DNA of 64,000 nucleotides from Bacteroidota bacterium. Its GTDB lineage: Bacteria; Bacteroidota; Bacteroidia; Cytophagales; Cyclobacteriaceae. Positions 1 to 7,963 of this stretch are shown here, in pieces. Location of the stretch: the NCBI GenBank assembly GCA_018267285.1, contig JAFDYU010000016.1, positions 1-64,000 on the forward strand, given 5' to 3'. A model generated the notes under the pieces. It saw only the letters and a list, made by a program, of their open reading frames with translations, ran no database searches and had not been told where the DNA came from. The position numbers were made by a program, and so were the translations under genes. The stretch's first letter is position 1. Every line of letters starts with the position of its first letter.

Positions 1-50
1 GCGATAGCCTTCCAAGCTATAGGTCGCGAGTTCGAACCTCGTTTCCCGCT
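1..50 (+). tRNA. tRNA-Gly(TCC), 3' part only
   Basis: The window opens inside a tRNA. The anticodon stem ATAGC/GCTAT encloses the loop CTTCCAA with anticodon TCC (Gly). The T arm GCGAG-TTCGAAC-CTCGT and the 3' acceptor strand TTCCCGC plus discriminator T follow. The 5' acceptor strand and D arm lie before base 1. CCA is not encoded. It is the first visible member of the tRNA cluster that precedes tuf in many Bacteroidota. Confidence 0.9.
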
Positions 51-54
51 CAGA

Positions 55-130
55 GACGTTGATTCGTTATAGTTATTCGTTGTTCGATTTCACGAATAAA
101 CGAGTAACGAATAACCAACAACGGTTTTTA
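55..130 (+). repeat. long imperfect inverted repeat between tRNA genes
   Basis: The spacer between tRNA-Gly and tRNA-Thr is built of reiterated words (GTTATTCGTT on one side, AACGAATAAC on the other). The two halves pair roughly as an imperfect hairpin around ATTTCA. Similar spacers occur at 6084-6155 and 34559-34622. Function unknown. Confidence 0.5.
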
Positions 131-133
131 AAA

Positions 134-205
<72 letters not shown>

Positions 206-225
206 CGGAGAGAGATGTTGATTTC

Positions 226-295
226 AATGTTGTAGAGGTTGGCAGAGCATGGCGCAGAGGCGCCAAGGTCGTGAGTTCAATCCTCATCAACAGCT
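226..295 (+). pseudogene. degenerate tRNA-Thr copy 1
   Basis: From the D-loop end (CAGAGCA) to the discriminator this segment repeats the tRNA-Thr gene, including the T arm and acceptor strand CAACAGC. The 5' acceptor strand AATGTTG pairs at only five of seven positions. The anticodon arm is replaced by TGGCG-CAGAGG-CGCCA with a six-base loop, so no normal anticodon exists. The spacer after it (GAGAGATGTTGATTT) repeats the spacer after the true gene, showing a tandem duplication. Confidence 0.7.
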
Positions 296-315
296 CGGGG
301 AGAGATGTTGATTTT

Positions 316-387
316 AAGCGAGGAAGGAATTGGTAGAGCATGGCGCAGTAGGCGCCAAGGTCGTGAGTTCAATCCTCATCAAAAGCT
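316..387 (+). pseudogene. degenerate tRNA-Thr copy 2
   Basis: A second tandem copy. The 3' half from GGTAGAGCA to the T arm is intact, but the 5' acceptor and D-stem strands no longer pair and the acceptor end reads CAAAAGC. The anticodon arm TGGCG-CAGTAGG-CGCCA has a seven-base loop, but position 33 is A instead of the invariant U. This argues against decoding. The arm differs from copy 1 by one inserted T. Confidence 0.68.
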
Positions 388-390
388 CAA

Positions 391-424
391 CCAAAAATAA
401 TTTATCAACGGGTAAATTATTTGG
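391..424 (+). terminator. possible terminator hairpin after tRNA cluster
   Basis: AAATAATTTA (395-404) pairs perfectly with TAAATTATTT (413-422) around TCAACGGG, with an outer CC/GG pair. The stem is AT-rich and lacks a clean U-run after it, so termination is only plausible. It separates the tRNA cluster from the tuf leader. Confidence 0.4.
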
Positions 425-568
425 ATGTTTCGAATTTTGAAATTTTGATTAGATGCAAATCCATCGGATACGGATGCGTAGCGACCATCCCATAAGGTAT
501 CCTAATGAATTTGCGATTTGCCATTAAGGCAAAACCTATCCGAAAGGCTCAACATGTTTAGGGTGTAT

Positions 569-587
569 GTTTCTCAGGCGGAGAAAC
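569..587 (+). other. hairpin in tuf leader
   Basis: GTTTCTC (569-575) and GAGAAAC (581-587) form a perfect 7-bp stem with loop AGGCG, 67 bases before the tuf start. The rest of 425-653 shows no gene and no convincing promoter. The hairpin may be a leader structure or mRNA 5' stabiliser; this is inference. Confidence 0.45.
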
Positions 588-653
588 TCATAGAACAGAA
601 ACTTTATTAATTAAATTTTTTATACACTTTAAACTTAACTGGGATTTTCAAAC

Positions 654-1841
654 ATGGCAAAAGAAACATTTGACCGCTCCAAACCGCACGTAAACATCGG
701 TACCATTGGTCACGTTGACCACGGTAAAACTACGTTAACGGCTGCAATCACTCAGGTTCTTTCTAAGAAAGGCCTTGCTGCAGTTCGCGACTTCTCATCC
801 ATTGATAACGCGCCCGAAGAAAAAGAACGCGGTATCACCATCAACACCTCACACGTTGAGTATTCTACAGACAAGCGTCACTACGCTCATGTTGACTGTC
901 CGGGTCACGCTGACTATGTTAAAAACATGGTTACGGGTGCTGCCCAGATGGACGGTGCTATCCTTGTGGTGGCTGCAACTGACGGCCCAATGCCACAAAC
1001 CCGCGAGCACATCCTTTTGGCTCGCCAGGTAGGTGTACCCGCTCTTGTGGTGTTCATGAATAAAGTTGACTTGGTTGACGATGCCGAATTGCTTGACCTG
1101 GTAGAAATGGAAGTTCGCGAGCTCCTTTCTTCATATCAATTCCCTGGCGATACCATGCCGGTAATCAGAGGCTCAGCCCTTGGCGCACTGAATGGCGAAG
1201 CCAAGTGGGTTGCCAAAGTTGAAGAACTGATGGATGCCGTGGATAACAACATTCCGATTCCGGTTCGTTTGATCGACAAAGATTTCTTGATGCCTGTGGA
1301 AGACGTGTTCTCGATCACTGGTCGTGGAACGGTTGCTACTGGCCGTATAGAGCGTGGTGTGATTAAAACTGGCGATCCGGTTCAAATCCTTGGCATGGGT
1401 GCTGAGAACCTCACTTCCACCATCACCGGTGTGGAGATGTTCCGCAAAATCCTTGACCGAGGCGAAGCCGGAGATAACGTAGGTTTGTTGCTCCGTGGTA
1501 TTGAAAAAGAGCAAATCTGCCGCGGTATGGTTATTTGCAAACCCGGTTCAGTAACTCCTCACGCTAAATTCAAAGCTGAAGTTTACGTATTGAGCAAAGA
1601 AGAAGGTGGTCGTCACACGCCCTTCTTCAACAAATACCGTCCTCAGTTTTATTTCCGCACCACAGACGTTACAGGCGAAGTGAAACTTCCTGCCGGTGTA
1701 GAAATGGTTATGCCTGGCGATAACGTATCAATCGAAGTAGAATTGATCAACAAAATCGCTATGGAGAAAGGCTTGCGTTTCGCTATCCGCGAAGGTGGCC
1801 GTACCGTAGGCTCAGGCCAGGTAACTGAAATTTTGGATTAA
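654..1841 (+). CDS. tuf: Elongation factor Tu
   Basis: EF-Tu is the GTPase that delivers aminoacyl-tRNA to the ribosomal A site. The 395-residue product has the family's usual length. GHVDHGKT (residues 19-26), DCPGHADY (82-89) and NKVD (137-140) are the nucleotide-binding motifs; domains 2 and 3 follow, ending in a typical glycine-rich C-terminus. The ATG fits the conserved N-terminus [20 protein letters not shown]. It follows the tRNA cluster and is closed by a strong terminator, so it is probably cotranscribed with the upstream tRNAs or has its own promoter, and is separated from secE-nusG by an opposing permease gene. Confidence 0.98.
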   Translation: MAKETFDRSKPHVNIGTIGHVDHGKTTLTAAITQVLSKKGLAAVRDFSSIDNAPEEKERGITINTSHVEYSTDKRHYAHVDCPGHADYVKNMVTGAAQMDGAILVVAATDGPMPQTREHILLARQVGVPALVVFMNKVDLVDDAELLDLVEMEVRELLSSYQFPGDTMPVIRGSALGALNGEAKWVAKVEELMDAVDNNIPIPVRLIDKDFLMPVEDVFSITGRGTVATGRIERGVIKTGDPVQILGMGAENLTSTITGVEMFRKILDRGEAGDNVGLLLRGIEKEQICRGMVICKPGSVTPHAKFKAEVYVLSKEEGGRHTPFFNKYRPQFYFRTTDVTGEVKLPAGVEMVMPGDNVSIEVELINKIAMEKGLRFAIREGGRTVGSGQVTEILD

Positions 1842-1865
1842 GAAGCAGTTCTTAATCAAAATGAA

Positions 1866-1897
1866 AAATCGCCCCGAATTTTCGGGGCGATTTTTTT
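1866..1897 (+). terminator. rho-independent terminator of tuf
   Basis: AAATCGCCCCGAA (1866-1878) pairs with TTCGGGGCGATTT (1881-1893), followed by a run of T to 1897. The stem core CGCCCCGA/TCGGGGCG is almost the same as that of the ilv attenuator terminator at 32515-32542. Confidence 0.9.
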
Positions 1898-1938
1898 GTA
1901 TAAACGGCAATGAGGGTAATAATTTCTAACCATTGCCT

Positions 1939-4344
1939 TTATTCGCTTTTCAATGTATCCACCGGATTGGATCGTGCAGCTCGAATCGATTGATAGCCAA
2001 CGGTCAAGATCGCCAACGACAACACCAATAATCCGGCAAGGATAAAAATATCAGCGCGCAAAAGAGTTTGAAATTCAAAATTTGCCAGCCAATGCTTCAT
2101 AATGTACCAGGCCACAGGGCACGCCAACACAAATGCCAGTATCACTTGTTTCAAAAACGAGAACGACACCATAAAAAATAAATTCAATATGCCAGCCCCC
2201 AGTATTTTGCGGATACTCAACTCTTTGGCCCTTCGTGCTATGTGGTAGTTTGCTAACCCCAACAAACCGAGACAAGCTACAATAATGCTGAGCGCACCTC
2301 CCATCGTAAAGATCTGGCCAGCCTTTACCTCAGCAACATAAAATGAATTCAATTGTTCATTGAGGAAATGATATTCGATCGGTGTTTGATGATCAAACTG
2401 TTCGTGTACGTGAGTGGCTTGTGCAATGAGCGGACGCAGATCGCCCGCAAATTTTAAAGTAAAATAATCGATCGATTGAATAGGATTATTCTGATAACCG
2501 ATTACAATAGGAGCCACTTTCTGGTGCAGAGATTGGAAATTGAAATCTTCCAGCACACCGATCACCTGCACCCTCCAAGTGCCTTTTTCTGTTCTTGTTT
2601 GTAGAAGCGCGCCAACCGGGTTATTCAGATTCATTGCTTTAGCAGCAGCAGCGTTGATCAGTACATGCATCGAGTCGGCAACATTCCCGGTAAAATAATG
2701 GCCGGCTTTAAGTTTGAACTGATACGTTTTCAACATGTCTTCATCAAAGCCCATGAAATACATCTGCGTGGAATCTGTTTGTGCGTTATTGCCTGGGGCA
2801 GTAATGTAGATCTCTTCAATATCTTTCCATTCCCCGGGCACACGCGATGAAACGGCCACGTGCTGCACCCCCGGTAGTTTGGCGTATTCATTTTTGATTG
2901 TTTGAAATTGTTGGCGTACTGCCCCACTGTTGATGTCGATGATCATCAAGTGTTGTTTGTCGAACCCAATATCTTTCGTTTCGATGAACTTAAGCTGATT
3001 GCCGATAACCAACGTAGAAATGATCAACACAATGGTAATGGTAAATTGAAATACCACCAGGCCTGTGCGTAGGTTGAACGAATTGGAATCAAACACGGGC
3101 TGACTCTTAATGATGGAGGTAGGTTTCAATCGAGCGAGATAAAATGCGGGATAGCTCCCCGCAATCCCACCAATGATCAGCGTGATGGTGAGCAGCGAAG
3201 GAATAAAGTCTTTTAGTGTATTCAGGGTTAAATCAAAATGCTTCCCGGTTATAGAGTTAAAAAAGGGGAAGCACAAATCCATTACTACGATAGCCAGCAT
3301 CATCGAAAAGAAGGCGGTGAGTAGCGCTTCAGTAAGAAACTGAAATATGAGTTGACTCTTCAGCGCGCCCGACACCTTGCGGACGCCAATCTCCTTGGCT
3401 CGCGTGGCCGCTTTAGAGGTGGCCAGATTGATGTAGTTGATGGCTGCAACGATGAGCAAGAACAACGCCATGGTAGAGAAAATGTAGATGTATGTAAGTT
3501 GCCCACGCTCCGATTCGGTCCCCAATTCAATCCCTTCCGAATGCAGGTAGATATCTTTCACTGCCTGAAACGAAATCTCAACACCGGAGGCATTGTTGCC
3601 AAGATGATCTTTAACAAAAGCAGGCATTTTACGCTCAACGTCCGTTATCGATTGGCCTTGGTGAAGCACCACATAGGTATAGGCATTGTAGCGATTCCAA
3701 CTGTTCAAATACTTTTCCCATACATCAGGATTTCGAATACTCGTAAACAACAAATCAAAATGAAGATGAGAATTAGAGGGAGGATCTGCGATCACGCCCG
3801 TAACCTTAATGGTGCCAACCCTGGCGATGGTAACAGTTTTGTTTACCGGATTCTCATCACCAAAATATCGCTTTGCCGTTGTTGCGGTAAGTACTACCGA
3901 CATAGGCTGACTCAGTGCTGTGGTTTTATCTCCGGCTACAAAATCAAATTTGAAAACAGTAAAGAAGTTGCTGTCGCTGGTAATAAAGTAGCTGCGTTCA
4001 TTGAACTTCACATCTCCCACCTCCACTATCACCTGGCCCGAAAAACGGTGCAGACGCACGGCCTCTTTTACTTCGGGAAAGGTGCTTGCCAACGCTGTGC
4101 CCACAGGAGGCACGGTAACGCCATAGCTTCTTACATTAGCCGGATTCGATCTATCGTGAGTAATAACCCGGTAGATCTGGTCGGCATGGGGGTGGTAGTC
4201 ATCATAAGAAAGTTCGTGGCGCACGTAGGTGTACAGCATGGTGCTGAACGAAATGCCCAACACAAGACCCAAAATATTGATAATTGTAAATCCCTTGTTG
4301 CGCAGCAGCGAGCGGAGAGCAATTTTGAAGTAACTACGAATCAT
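1939..4344 (-). CDS. MacB/FtsX-type ABC transporter permease
   Basis: An 801-residue membrane protein with the Bacteroidota form of the MacB_PCD/FtsX fold. An N-terminal membrane segment (about residues 20-42, after SLLRNKGFTIINILGL) is followed by a large periplasmic domain, then a core of three membrane helices near residues 280-400. A second helix with periplasmic domain and three C-terminal helices duplicate the unit. The motif ATRAKEIGVRKVSGA and the later RRAKELSIRKILGA are the repeated cytoplasmic coupling segments of this family. No ATPase gene is adjacent, so the partner is encoded elsewhere. Such proteins usually export lipids, peptides or drugs or do mechanotransmission; the substrate cannot be told. 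It interrupts the tuf to secE cluster on the opposite strand. Confidence 0.88.
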   Translation of the reverse strand: MIRSYFKIALRSLLRNKGFTIINILGLVLGISFSTMLYTYVRHELSYDDYHPHADQIYRVITHDRSNPANVRSYGVTVPPVGTALASTFPEVKEAVRLHRFSGQVIVEVGDVKFNERSYFITSDSNFFTVFKFDFVAGDKTTALSQPMSVVLTATTAKRYFGDENPVNKTVTIARVGTIKVTGVIADPPSNSHLHFDLLFTSIRNPDVWEKYLNSWNRYNAYTYVVLHQGQSITDVERKMPAFVKDHLGNNASGVEISFQAVKDIYLHSEGIELGTESERGQLTYIYIFSTMALFLLIVAAINYINLATSKAATRAKEIGVRKVSGALKSQLIFQFLTEALLTAFFSMMLAIVVMDLCFPFFNSITGKHFDLTLNTLKDFIPSLLTITLIIGGIAGSYPAFYLARLKPTSIIKSQPVFDSNSFNLRTGLVVFQFTITIVLIISTLVIGNQLKFIETKDIGFDKQHLMIIDINSGAVRQQFQTIKNEYAKLPGVQHVAVSSRVPGEWKDIEEIYITAPGNNAQTDSTQMYFMGFDEDMLKTYQFKLKAGHYFTGNVADSMHVLINAAAAKAMNLNNPVGALLQTRTEKGTWRVQVIGVLEDFNFQSLHQKVAPIVIGYQNNPIQSIDYFTLKFAGDLRPLIAQATHVHEQFDHQTPIEYHFLNEQLNSFYVAEVKAGQIFTMGGALSIIVACLGLLGLANYHIARRAKELSIRKILGAGILNLFFMVSFSFLKQVILAFVLACPVAWYIMKHWLANFEFQTLLRADIFILAGLLVLSLAILTVGYQSIRAARSNPVDTLKSE

Positions 4345-4603
4345 AGCAAATGGTTTAGAACTCCATGTAGTCGATTTTCATGCCACAAACAGAGTTGTTC
4401 CATTCAGGCAGTTAGATGCGATTAGCAAATGAACGAGCGTTCATAATCAGATACCGGTGTTCGAAAACGGGCGATTCCTCAGGTCTATTTCAAACCCATC
4501 TGCAAGCAGTTTTTAGCACCCATTCAACAGTATCGATAAACGTGAAATAGAAACTACCTGATAATCAATAAGTAGAAGTCCCTTAAAAATTCTCAATGGC
4601 GCT

Positions 4604-4640
4604 TTTGTTTTCTTGGGCATTTGCTCTACATTTGCAGTCC
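4604..4640 (+). promoter_or_regulatory. Bacteroidota sigma-70-type promoter for tRNA-Trp/secE operon
   Basis: TTTG (4604-4607), a 19-base spacer, then TACATTTG (4627-4634) match the Bacteroidota consensus TTTG-N19-21-TAnnTTTG exactly. The start of transcription would be near 4641, about 45 bases before tRNA-Trp. The rest of the 4345-4685 interval shows no gene. Confidence 0.75.
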
Positions 4641-4685
4641 TTTTGAATTTAGGGTAGAGAGTCAGGGGGAAAAGCCAAAGGTAAT

Positions 4686-4758
4686 ACGGGTGTAGCTCAA
4701 TTGGTAGAGTAGCGGTCTCCAAAACCGTTGGCTGGGAGTTCGAGTCTCTCCACCCGTG
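4686..4758 (+). tRNA. tRNA-Trp(CCA)
   Basis: Acceptor ACGGGTG/CACCCGT, D arm GCTC-GAGT, anticodon arm GCGGT-CTCCAAA-ACCGT with anticodon CCA (Trp), T arm GGGAG-TTCGAGT-CTCTC and discriminator G. It lies immediately before secE, the usual Bacteroidota place. Its last bases are repeated 95 bases downstream. Confidence 0.95.
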
Positions 4759-4763
4759 CAGAA
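4749..4763 (+). repeat. direct repeat, copy 1 (tRNA-Trp 3' end)
   Basis: TCCACCCGTGCAGAA covers the last T-stem base, 3' acceptor strand and trailer of tRNA-Trp and recurs identically at 4844-4858. Confidence 0.85.
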
Positions 4764-4843
4764 GGTTGCTTTGAAAAACACGGTTCAGAGCAGAGCCAAT
4801 AAAGTGATTATCACCCAGTTGGCTGGCCACGCGAGGCGCATGG

Positions 4844-4858
4844 TCCACCCGTGCAGAA
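4844..4858 (+). repeat. direct repeat, copy 2
   Basis: Second exact copy of the 15-base tRNA-Trp 3' end, 12 bases before secE. The preceding bases (TTGGCTGGCCACGCGAGG) faintly resemble the tRNA variable/T region, which suggests a decayed tRNA duplicate like those after tRNA-Thr. Confidence 0.8.
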
Positions 4859-4870
4859 ACAGGGAAATTG

Positions 4871-5062
4871 ATGGAAAAACTAAAGAACTATATCCTTGAT
4901 TCGATTGATGAGATCAGAAACAAGGTTACTTGGGCAAAATTCAACGAGTTGCAGAGCAGTGCCATTTTGGTATTGGTGGCTTCCTTGATTTTTGCATTGG
5001 TGATCGGGTTGATCGACTTGGGCTTCAATAATGCTTTGCATTGGTTTTACCAAGAATTTTAA
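4871..5062 (+). CDS. secE: Preprotein translocase subunit SecE
   Basis: SecE clamps SecY in the SecYEG protein-export channel of the inner membrane. The product is 63 residues with an amphipathic N-terminal helix containing the conserved EIRNKVTWAKFNEL segment and one membrane helix (about residues 30-52), the single-span form usual outside enterobacteria. The ATG at 4871 is preferred over an in-frame TTG one codon earlier. It lies between tRNA-Trp and nusG, and nusG starts only 7 bases after its stop. Confidence 0.95.
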   Translation: MEKLKNYILDSIDEIRNKVTWAKFNELQSSAILVLVASLIFALVIGLIDLGFNNALHWFYQEF

Positions 5063-5069
5063 AAAGATC

Positions 5070-5630
5070 ATGGCAGAGCTAAAGTGGTATGTATTGCGCG
5101 TAATCAGCGGCCAGGAAAAGAAGATCAAATCTTACCTGGAAACGGAGATTGAGCGTTCGAAACTGCAGGAGTTTATCCCGCAGGTGCTCATCCCTTCGGA
5201 AAAAGTGTATGAAATGCGCAACGGCAAGAAGCGGGTTCGCGAAAGAAATTTCTTTCCGGGCTATGTGCTTGTTTCAGCCGATTTATCGCACGGAGAGGCG
5301 TACCACAAAGTGAATAACATTCCCGGAGTGATCGGTTTTTTGGGCGCCAGCGGATCCAGCGCCACCAGCAAAGACCCGGTGGCTTTAAGGCAGTCGGAAG
5401 TGAACCGCATCCTCGGTAAAGTAGATGAGGTAGATCAGTTTGAGGTGAAACTCGAAACTCCGTTTATCAAAGGAGAATCGGTGAAAGTTATGGATGGACC
5501 TTTCAGCGGGTTCACGGGCAATGTGGAAGAGATTTTTGAGGACAAGAAGAAGCTGAACGTAATGGTGAAAATCTTCGGCAGGAATACGCCTGTTGAATTG
5601 AGTTATATGCAAGTAGAAAAGTTAGACTAA
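5070..5630 (+). CDS. nusG: Transcription termination/antitermination factor NusG
   Basis: NusG binds RNA polymerase, suppresses pausing and couples transcription to ribosomes or Rho. The start at 5070 gives a 186-residue protein beginning [18 protein letters not shown], the conserved NGN-domain start; the open frame extends further upstream but would overlap secE. The NGN domain (about residues 4-110, with FFPGYVLV) precedes a KOW domain (about 130-184, with [17 protein letters not shown]). It sits 7 bases from rplK. Confidence 0.96.
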   Translation: MAELKWYVLRVISGQEKKIKSYLETEIERSKLQEFIPQVLIPSEKVYEMRNGKKRVRERNFFPGYVLVSADLSHGEAYHKVNNIPGVIGFLGASGSSATSKDPVALRQSEVNRILGKVDEVDQFEVKLETPFIKGESVKVMDGPFSGFTGNVEEIFEDKKKLNVMVKIFGRNTPVELSYMQVEKLD

Positions 5631-5637
5631 GAATATC

Positions 5638-6081
5638 ATGGCAAAGGAAGTAACAGGTTATTTGAAGTTGCAAGTAAAGGGCGGTGCGGCCAACCCGGCA
5701 CCACCGATTGGACCTGCTTTGGGTTCTAAGGGTTTGAACATCATGGACTTCTGCAAGCAGTTCAACGCTCGCTCGCAAGATAAGCCCGGCCAGGTTCTAC
5801 CCGTTTTGATCACTATATATAATGACAAGTCGTTCGACTTTGTGATCAAGACCCCTCCGGCAGCCGTGCTGATTATGGAGGCCATTAAACTTCAAAAAGG
5901 ATCGAAAGAACCGAACCGCTCTAAAGTGGGATCGATCTCTTGGGATCAGATCAAAAAAATTGCAGAATTAAAGATGCCCGACCTCAACGCATTTAAAGTG
6001 GAGTCGGCAATGAAAATGGTGGCCGGTACCGCTCGCAGCATGGGTGTTACAGTGAGTGGTGTGGCTCCGTGGAGTAAATAA
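5638..6081 (+). CDS. rplK: 50S ribosomal protein L11
   Basis: L11 forms the GTPase-associated stalk base with 23S rRNA. The 147-residue protein has the usual length, the N-terminal glycine/proline-rich segment [20 protein letters not shown] and the RNA-binding C-terminal domain ending [11 protein letters not shown]. It follows nusG in the standard order. Confidence 0.97.
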   Translation: MAKEVTGYLKLQVKGGAANPAPPIGPALGSKGLNIMDFCKQFNARSQDKPGQVLPVLITIYNDKSFDFVIKTPPAAVLIMEAIKLQKGSKEPNRSKVGSISWDQIKKIAELKMPDLNAFKVESAMKMVAGTARSMGVTVSGVAPWSK

Positions 6082-6083
6082 AT

Positions 6084-6155
6084 TAGTTAAACGTTAATCG
6101 CTAATAGTTGAATGCTTCCTCACACTGATTACGATTAACCAATAACGAATAACGA
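6084..6155 (+). repeat. long imperfect inverted repeat between rplK and rplA
   Basis: The left arm contains GTTAAACGTTAATCGCTAAT; the reverse complement of the right arm reads GTTATTGGTTAATCGTAAT, so the spacer folds into a long imperfect hairpin ending just before the rplA start. Word reiteration (AATAACGAATAACGAA) is like 55-130. Function unknown. Confidence 0.5.
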
Positions 6156-6164
6156 AAAACAAAA

Positions 6165-6860
6165 ATGGCACGAGTATCAAAAAATAGAAAAGCAGTTCTT
6201 ACCAAGTACAACTTGGAAAAAGAATACTCTTTAACGGATGCAGCCACTATGTTGAAGGATATTACCTTCACCAAATTTGATGCATCGGTAGATGTTGACA
6301 TCCGCCTGGGTGTTGACCCTAAGAAATCGGACCAAATGGTGCGCGGAGTGGTGTCTTTGCCTCACGGCTTAGGCAAAGTTGTGCGCGTGTTGGTTCTTTG
6401 CTCGCCCGATAAAGCTCAGGAAGCAAAAGACGCAGGCGCAGAACACGTAGGCTTGGACGATTACATCCAGAAAATAGAAGGCGGCTGGACCGACATTGAT
6501 GTGATTATCACTATGCCCACGGTTATGGCAAAAGTAGGTAGGCTCGGTAAAGTGTTAGGCCCTCGCGGCTTAATGCCAAACCCTAAGTCCGGAACGGTTA
6601 CCCTTGAAGTAGGCAAAGCAGTGAAAGAAGTAAAGGCGGGTAAAGTGGACTTTAAAATCGACAAACAAGGAATCATTCACGCAAGCATAGGTAAGGCTTC
6701 CTTCAGCCCCGAGAAAATAAAAGACAACGCGGCTGAACTTATCAACGCAGTAGTAAAACTGAAACCCGCCTCATCGAAAGGAACCTACTTACAAAGTATC
6801 TGCCTTTCTACAACTATGAGCCCGGGCGTAAGGATTGATTCAAACTCGTTGGGCATTTAA
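6165..6860 (+). CDS. rplA: 50S ribosomal protein L1
   Basis: L1 forms the mobile L1 stalk at the ribosomal E site and in many bacteria represses its own operon. The 231-residue length is standard. [19 protein letters not shown] is the diagnostic L1 segment. It is separated from rplK by an 83-base spacer with an imperfect inverted repeat and is followed by rplJ after 11 bases. Confidence 0.97.
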   Translation: MARVSKNRKAVLTKYNLEKEYSLTDAATMLKDITFTKFDASVDVDIRLGVDPKKSDQMVRGVVSLPHGLGKVVRVLVLCSPDKAQEAKDAGAEHVGLDDYIQKIEGGWTDIDVIITMPTVMAKVGRLGKVLGPRGLMPNPKSGTVTLEVGKAVKEVKAGKVDFKIDKQGIIHASIGKASFSPEKIKDNAAELINAVVKLKPASSKGTYLQSICLSTTMSPGVRIDSNSLGI

Positions 6861-6871
6861 TTATCAAAGAC

Positions 6872-7399
6872 ATGACCAGAGAAGAAAAAGGACAGATCAT
6901 TGATGAGTTGGCTGTGAAGTTTTCGCAGAACAACCATTTTTATATTACCGATGCCTCGGGTTTAACTGTGGCTCAGGTGAATGCGTTGCGCAGGTTGTGT
7001 TTCAATGCCGGTGTGGAATATGTGGTTTACAAAAACACGTTGATCCGCAAGGCGCTTGAAAAACAAAAGGCCGACTACAAAGATATATTCGATACTCTTA
7101 AAGGCTTTTCAGGCGTAATGTTCTCGAAAGAGGTAGGCAACGCTCCTGCAAAAGTGATTAAAGAGTACCGTAAGAAACTGGAGGGCAAACCCGGCCTAAA
7201 AGCAGCTTCCATCGAGTCTGCCCTCTTTGTTGGGGAACAACACCTCAACACGCTAACCGAACTCAAATCTAAAAATGAGCTCATTGGCGAAGTTATTTCA
7301 TTGCTGCAATCTCCTGCCAAGAATGTATTGTCTGCTCTGTTGAGCGGCAAGCAAACCGTAGCAGGCCTGGTGAAGGCTTTGGAAGAAAGGAAAAACTAA
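6872..7399 (+). CDS. rplJ: 50S ribosomal protein L10
   Basis: L10 anchors L7/L12 dimers to the ribosome. The 175-residue protein shows the N-terminal rRNA/L11-binding domain (FYITDASGLTVAQVNALRR, YVVYKNTLIRKAL) and a C-terminal helix that carries L7/L12. In the usual place before rplL; L10-L12 commonly autoregulate this pair. Confidence 0.96.
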   Translation: MTREEKGQIIDELAVKFSQNNHFYITDASGLTVAQVNALRRLCFNAGVEYVVYKNTLIRKALEKQKADYKDIFDTLKGFSGVMFSKEVGNAPAKVIKEYRKKLEGKPGLKAASIESALFVGEQHLNTLTELKSKNELIGEVISLLQSPAKNVLSALLSGKQTVAGLVKALEERKN

Positions 7400-7433
7400 A
7401 AACGAATTTTAAAATCTTAAACAATTATCAATC

Positions 7434-7811
7434 ATGGCGGATATCAAATCAATAGGCGATCAACTGGTAGAACTTACCGTAAAAGAAGTAAACGAACTGG
7501 CTTCTTATCTGAAAGAAACGTATGGCATTGAGCCTGCGGCTGCGGCTGTTGCTGTTGCGGCTCCTGCTGCCGGTGGTGGTGGCGCTGCTGCGGCTGAAAA
7601 AACCAACTTCGATGTTGTGTTGAAGAGCGCAGGTGCTAACAAACTTCAGATTGTGAAGCTTGTAAAAGAATTGACTGGTCTTGGCTTGAAAGAAGCGAAA
7701 GACGTAGTGGATGGTGCTCCTAAAACCATTAAAGAAGGCTTACCTAAGGACGAAGCCGAAAACCTCAAGAAGCAACTCGTAGAGGCCGGTGCCGAAGTTG
7801 AGTTGAAGTAA
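7434..7811 (+). CDS. rplL: 50S ribosomal protein L7/L12
   Basis: The flexible stalk protein that recruits translational GTPases. The 125-residue product has an N-terminal dimerisation domain, an Ala/Gly/Val-rich hinge (about residues 36-55) and the compact C-terminal domain with [21 protein letters not shown]. It is followed by a 152-base gap holding competing hairpins before rpoB. Confidence 0.97.
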   Translation: MADIKSIGDQLVELTVKEVNELASYLKETYGIEPAAAAVAVAAPAAGGGGAAAAEKTNFDVVLKSAGANKLQIVKLVKELTGLGLKEAKDVVDGAPKTIKEGLPKDEAENLKKQLVEAGAEVELK

Positions 7812-7833
7812 TTTCTTGAAAGGCGCAGATACC

Positions 7834-7905
7834 GTCTGAAAGGATTTCAGACCCCATTCCTCTAAAACAGGGTTGGGGTCTTTCCCTATTTTATGCCGAA
7901 AGGCA
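7834..7905 (+). promoter_or_regulatory. competing hairpins between rplL and rpoB (attenuator-like)
   Basis: GTCTGAAA (7834-7841) pairs with TTTCAGAC (7845-7852). The overlapping GACCCCA (7850-7856) pairs with TGGGGTC (7874-7880), with an inner CCT/AGG, and is followed by TTTCCCTATTTT. The two share bases 7850-7852, so they exclude each other at full length. A third hairpin TGCC-GAAA-GGCA with a GNRA loop lies at 7894-7905. In E. coli this junction holds an attenuator and an RNase III site; a similar role here is inferred. Confidence 0.6.
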
Positions 7906-7963
7906 CTCGTATCTAAACAGAACTTTAGATTCTCTTGTTCGGGCAATTTAACCGCTAAGTACC

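Noticed and set aside
226-387. Two additional functional tRNA genes
   Set aside because: Acceptor or D stems no longer pair and the anticodon loops lack U33 or have six bases; treated as pseudogenes.
3352-4425. 357-codon plus-strand open frame
   Set aside because: Lies antisense to the well-supported FtsX-type permease gene; its translation is rich in Arg/His/Cys and shows no family motif.
4749-4858. Attachment sites of an integrated element
   Set aside because: Only 80 bases lie between the repeats and no integrase or cargo is present; a decayed tRNA duplicate is simpler.
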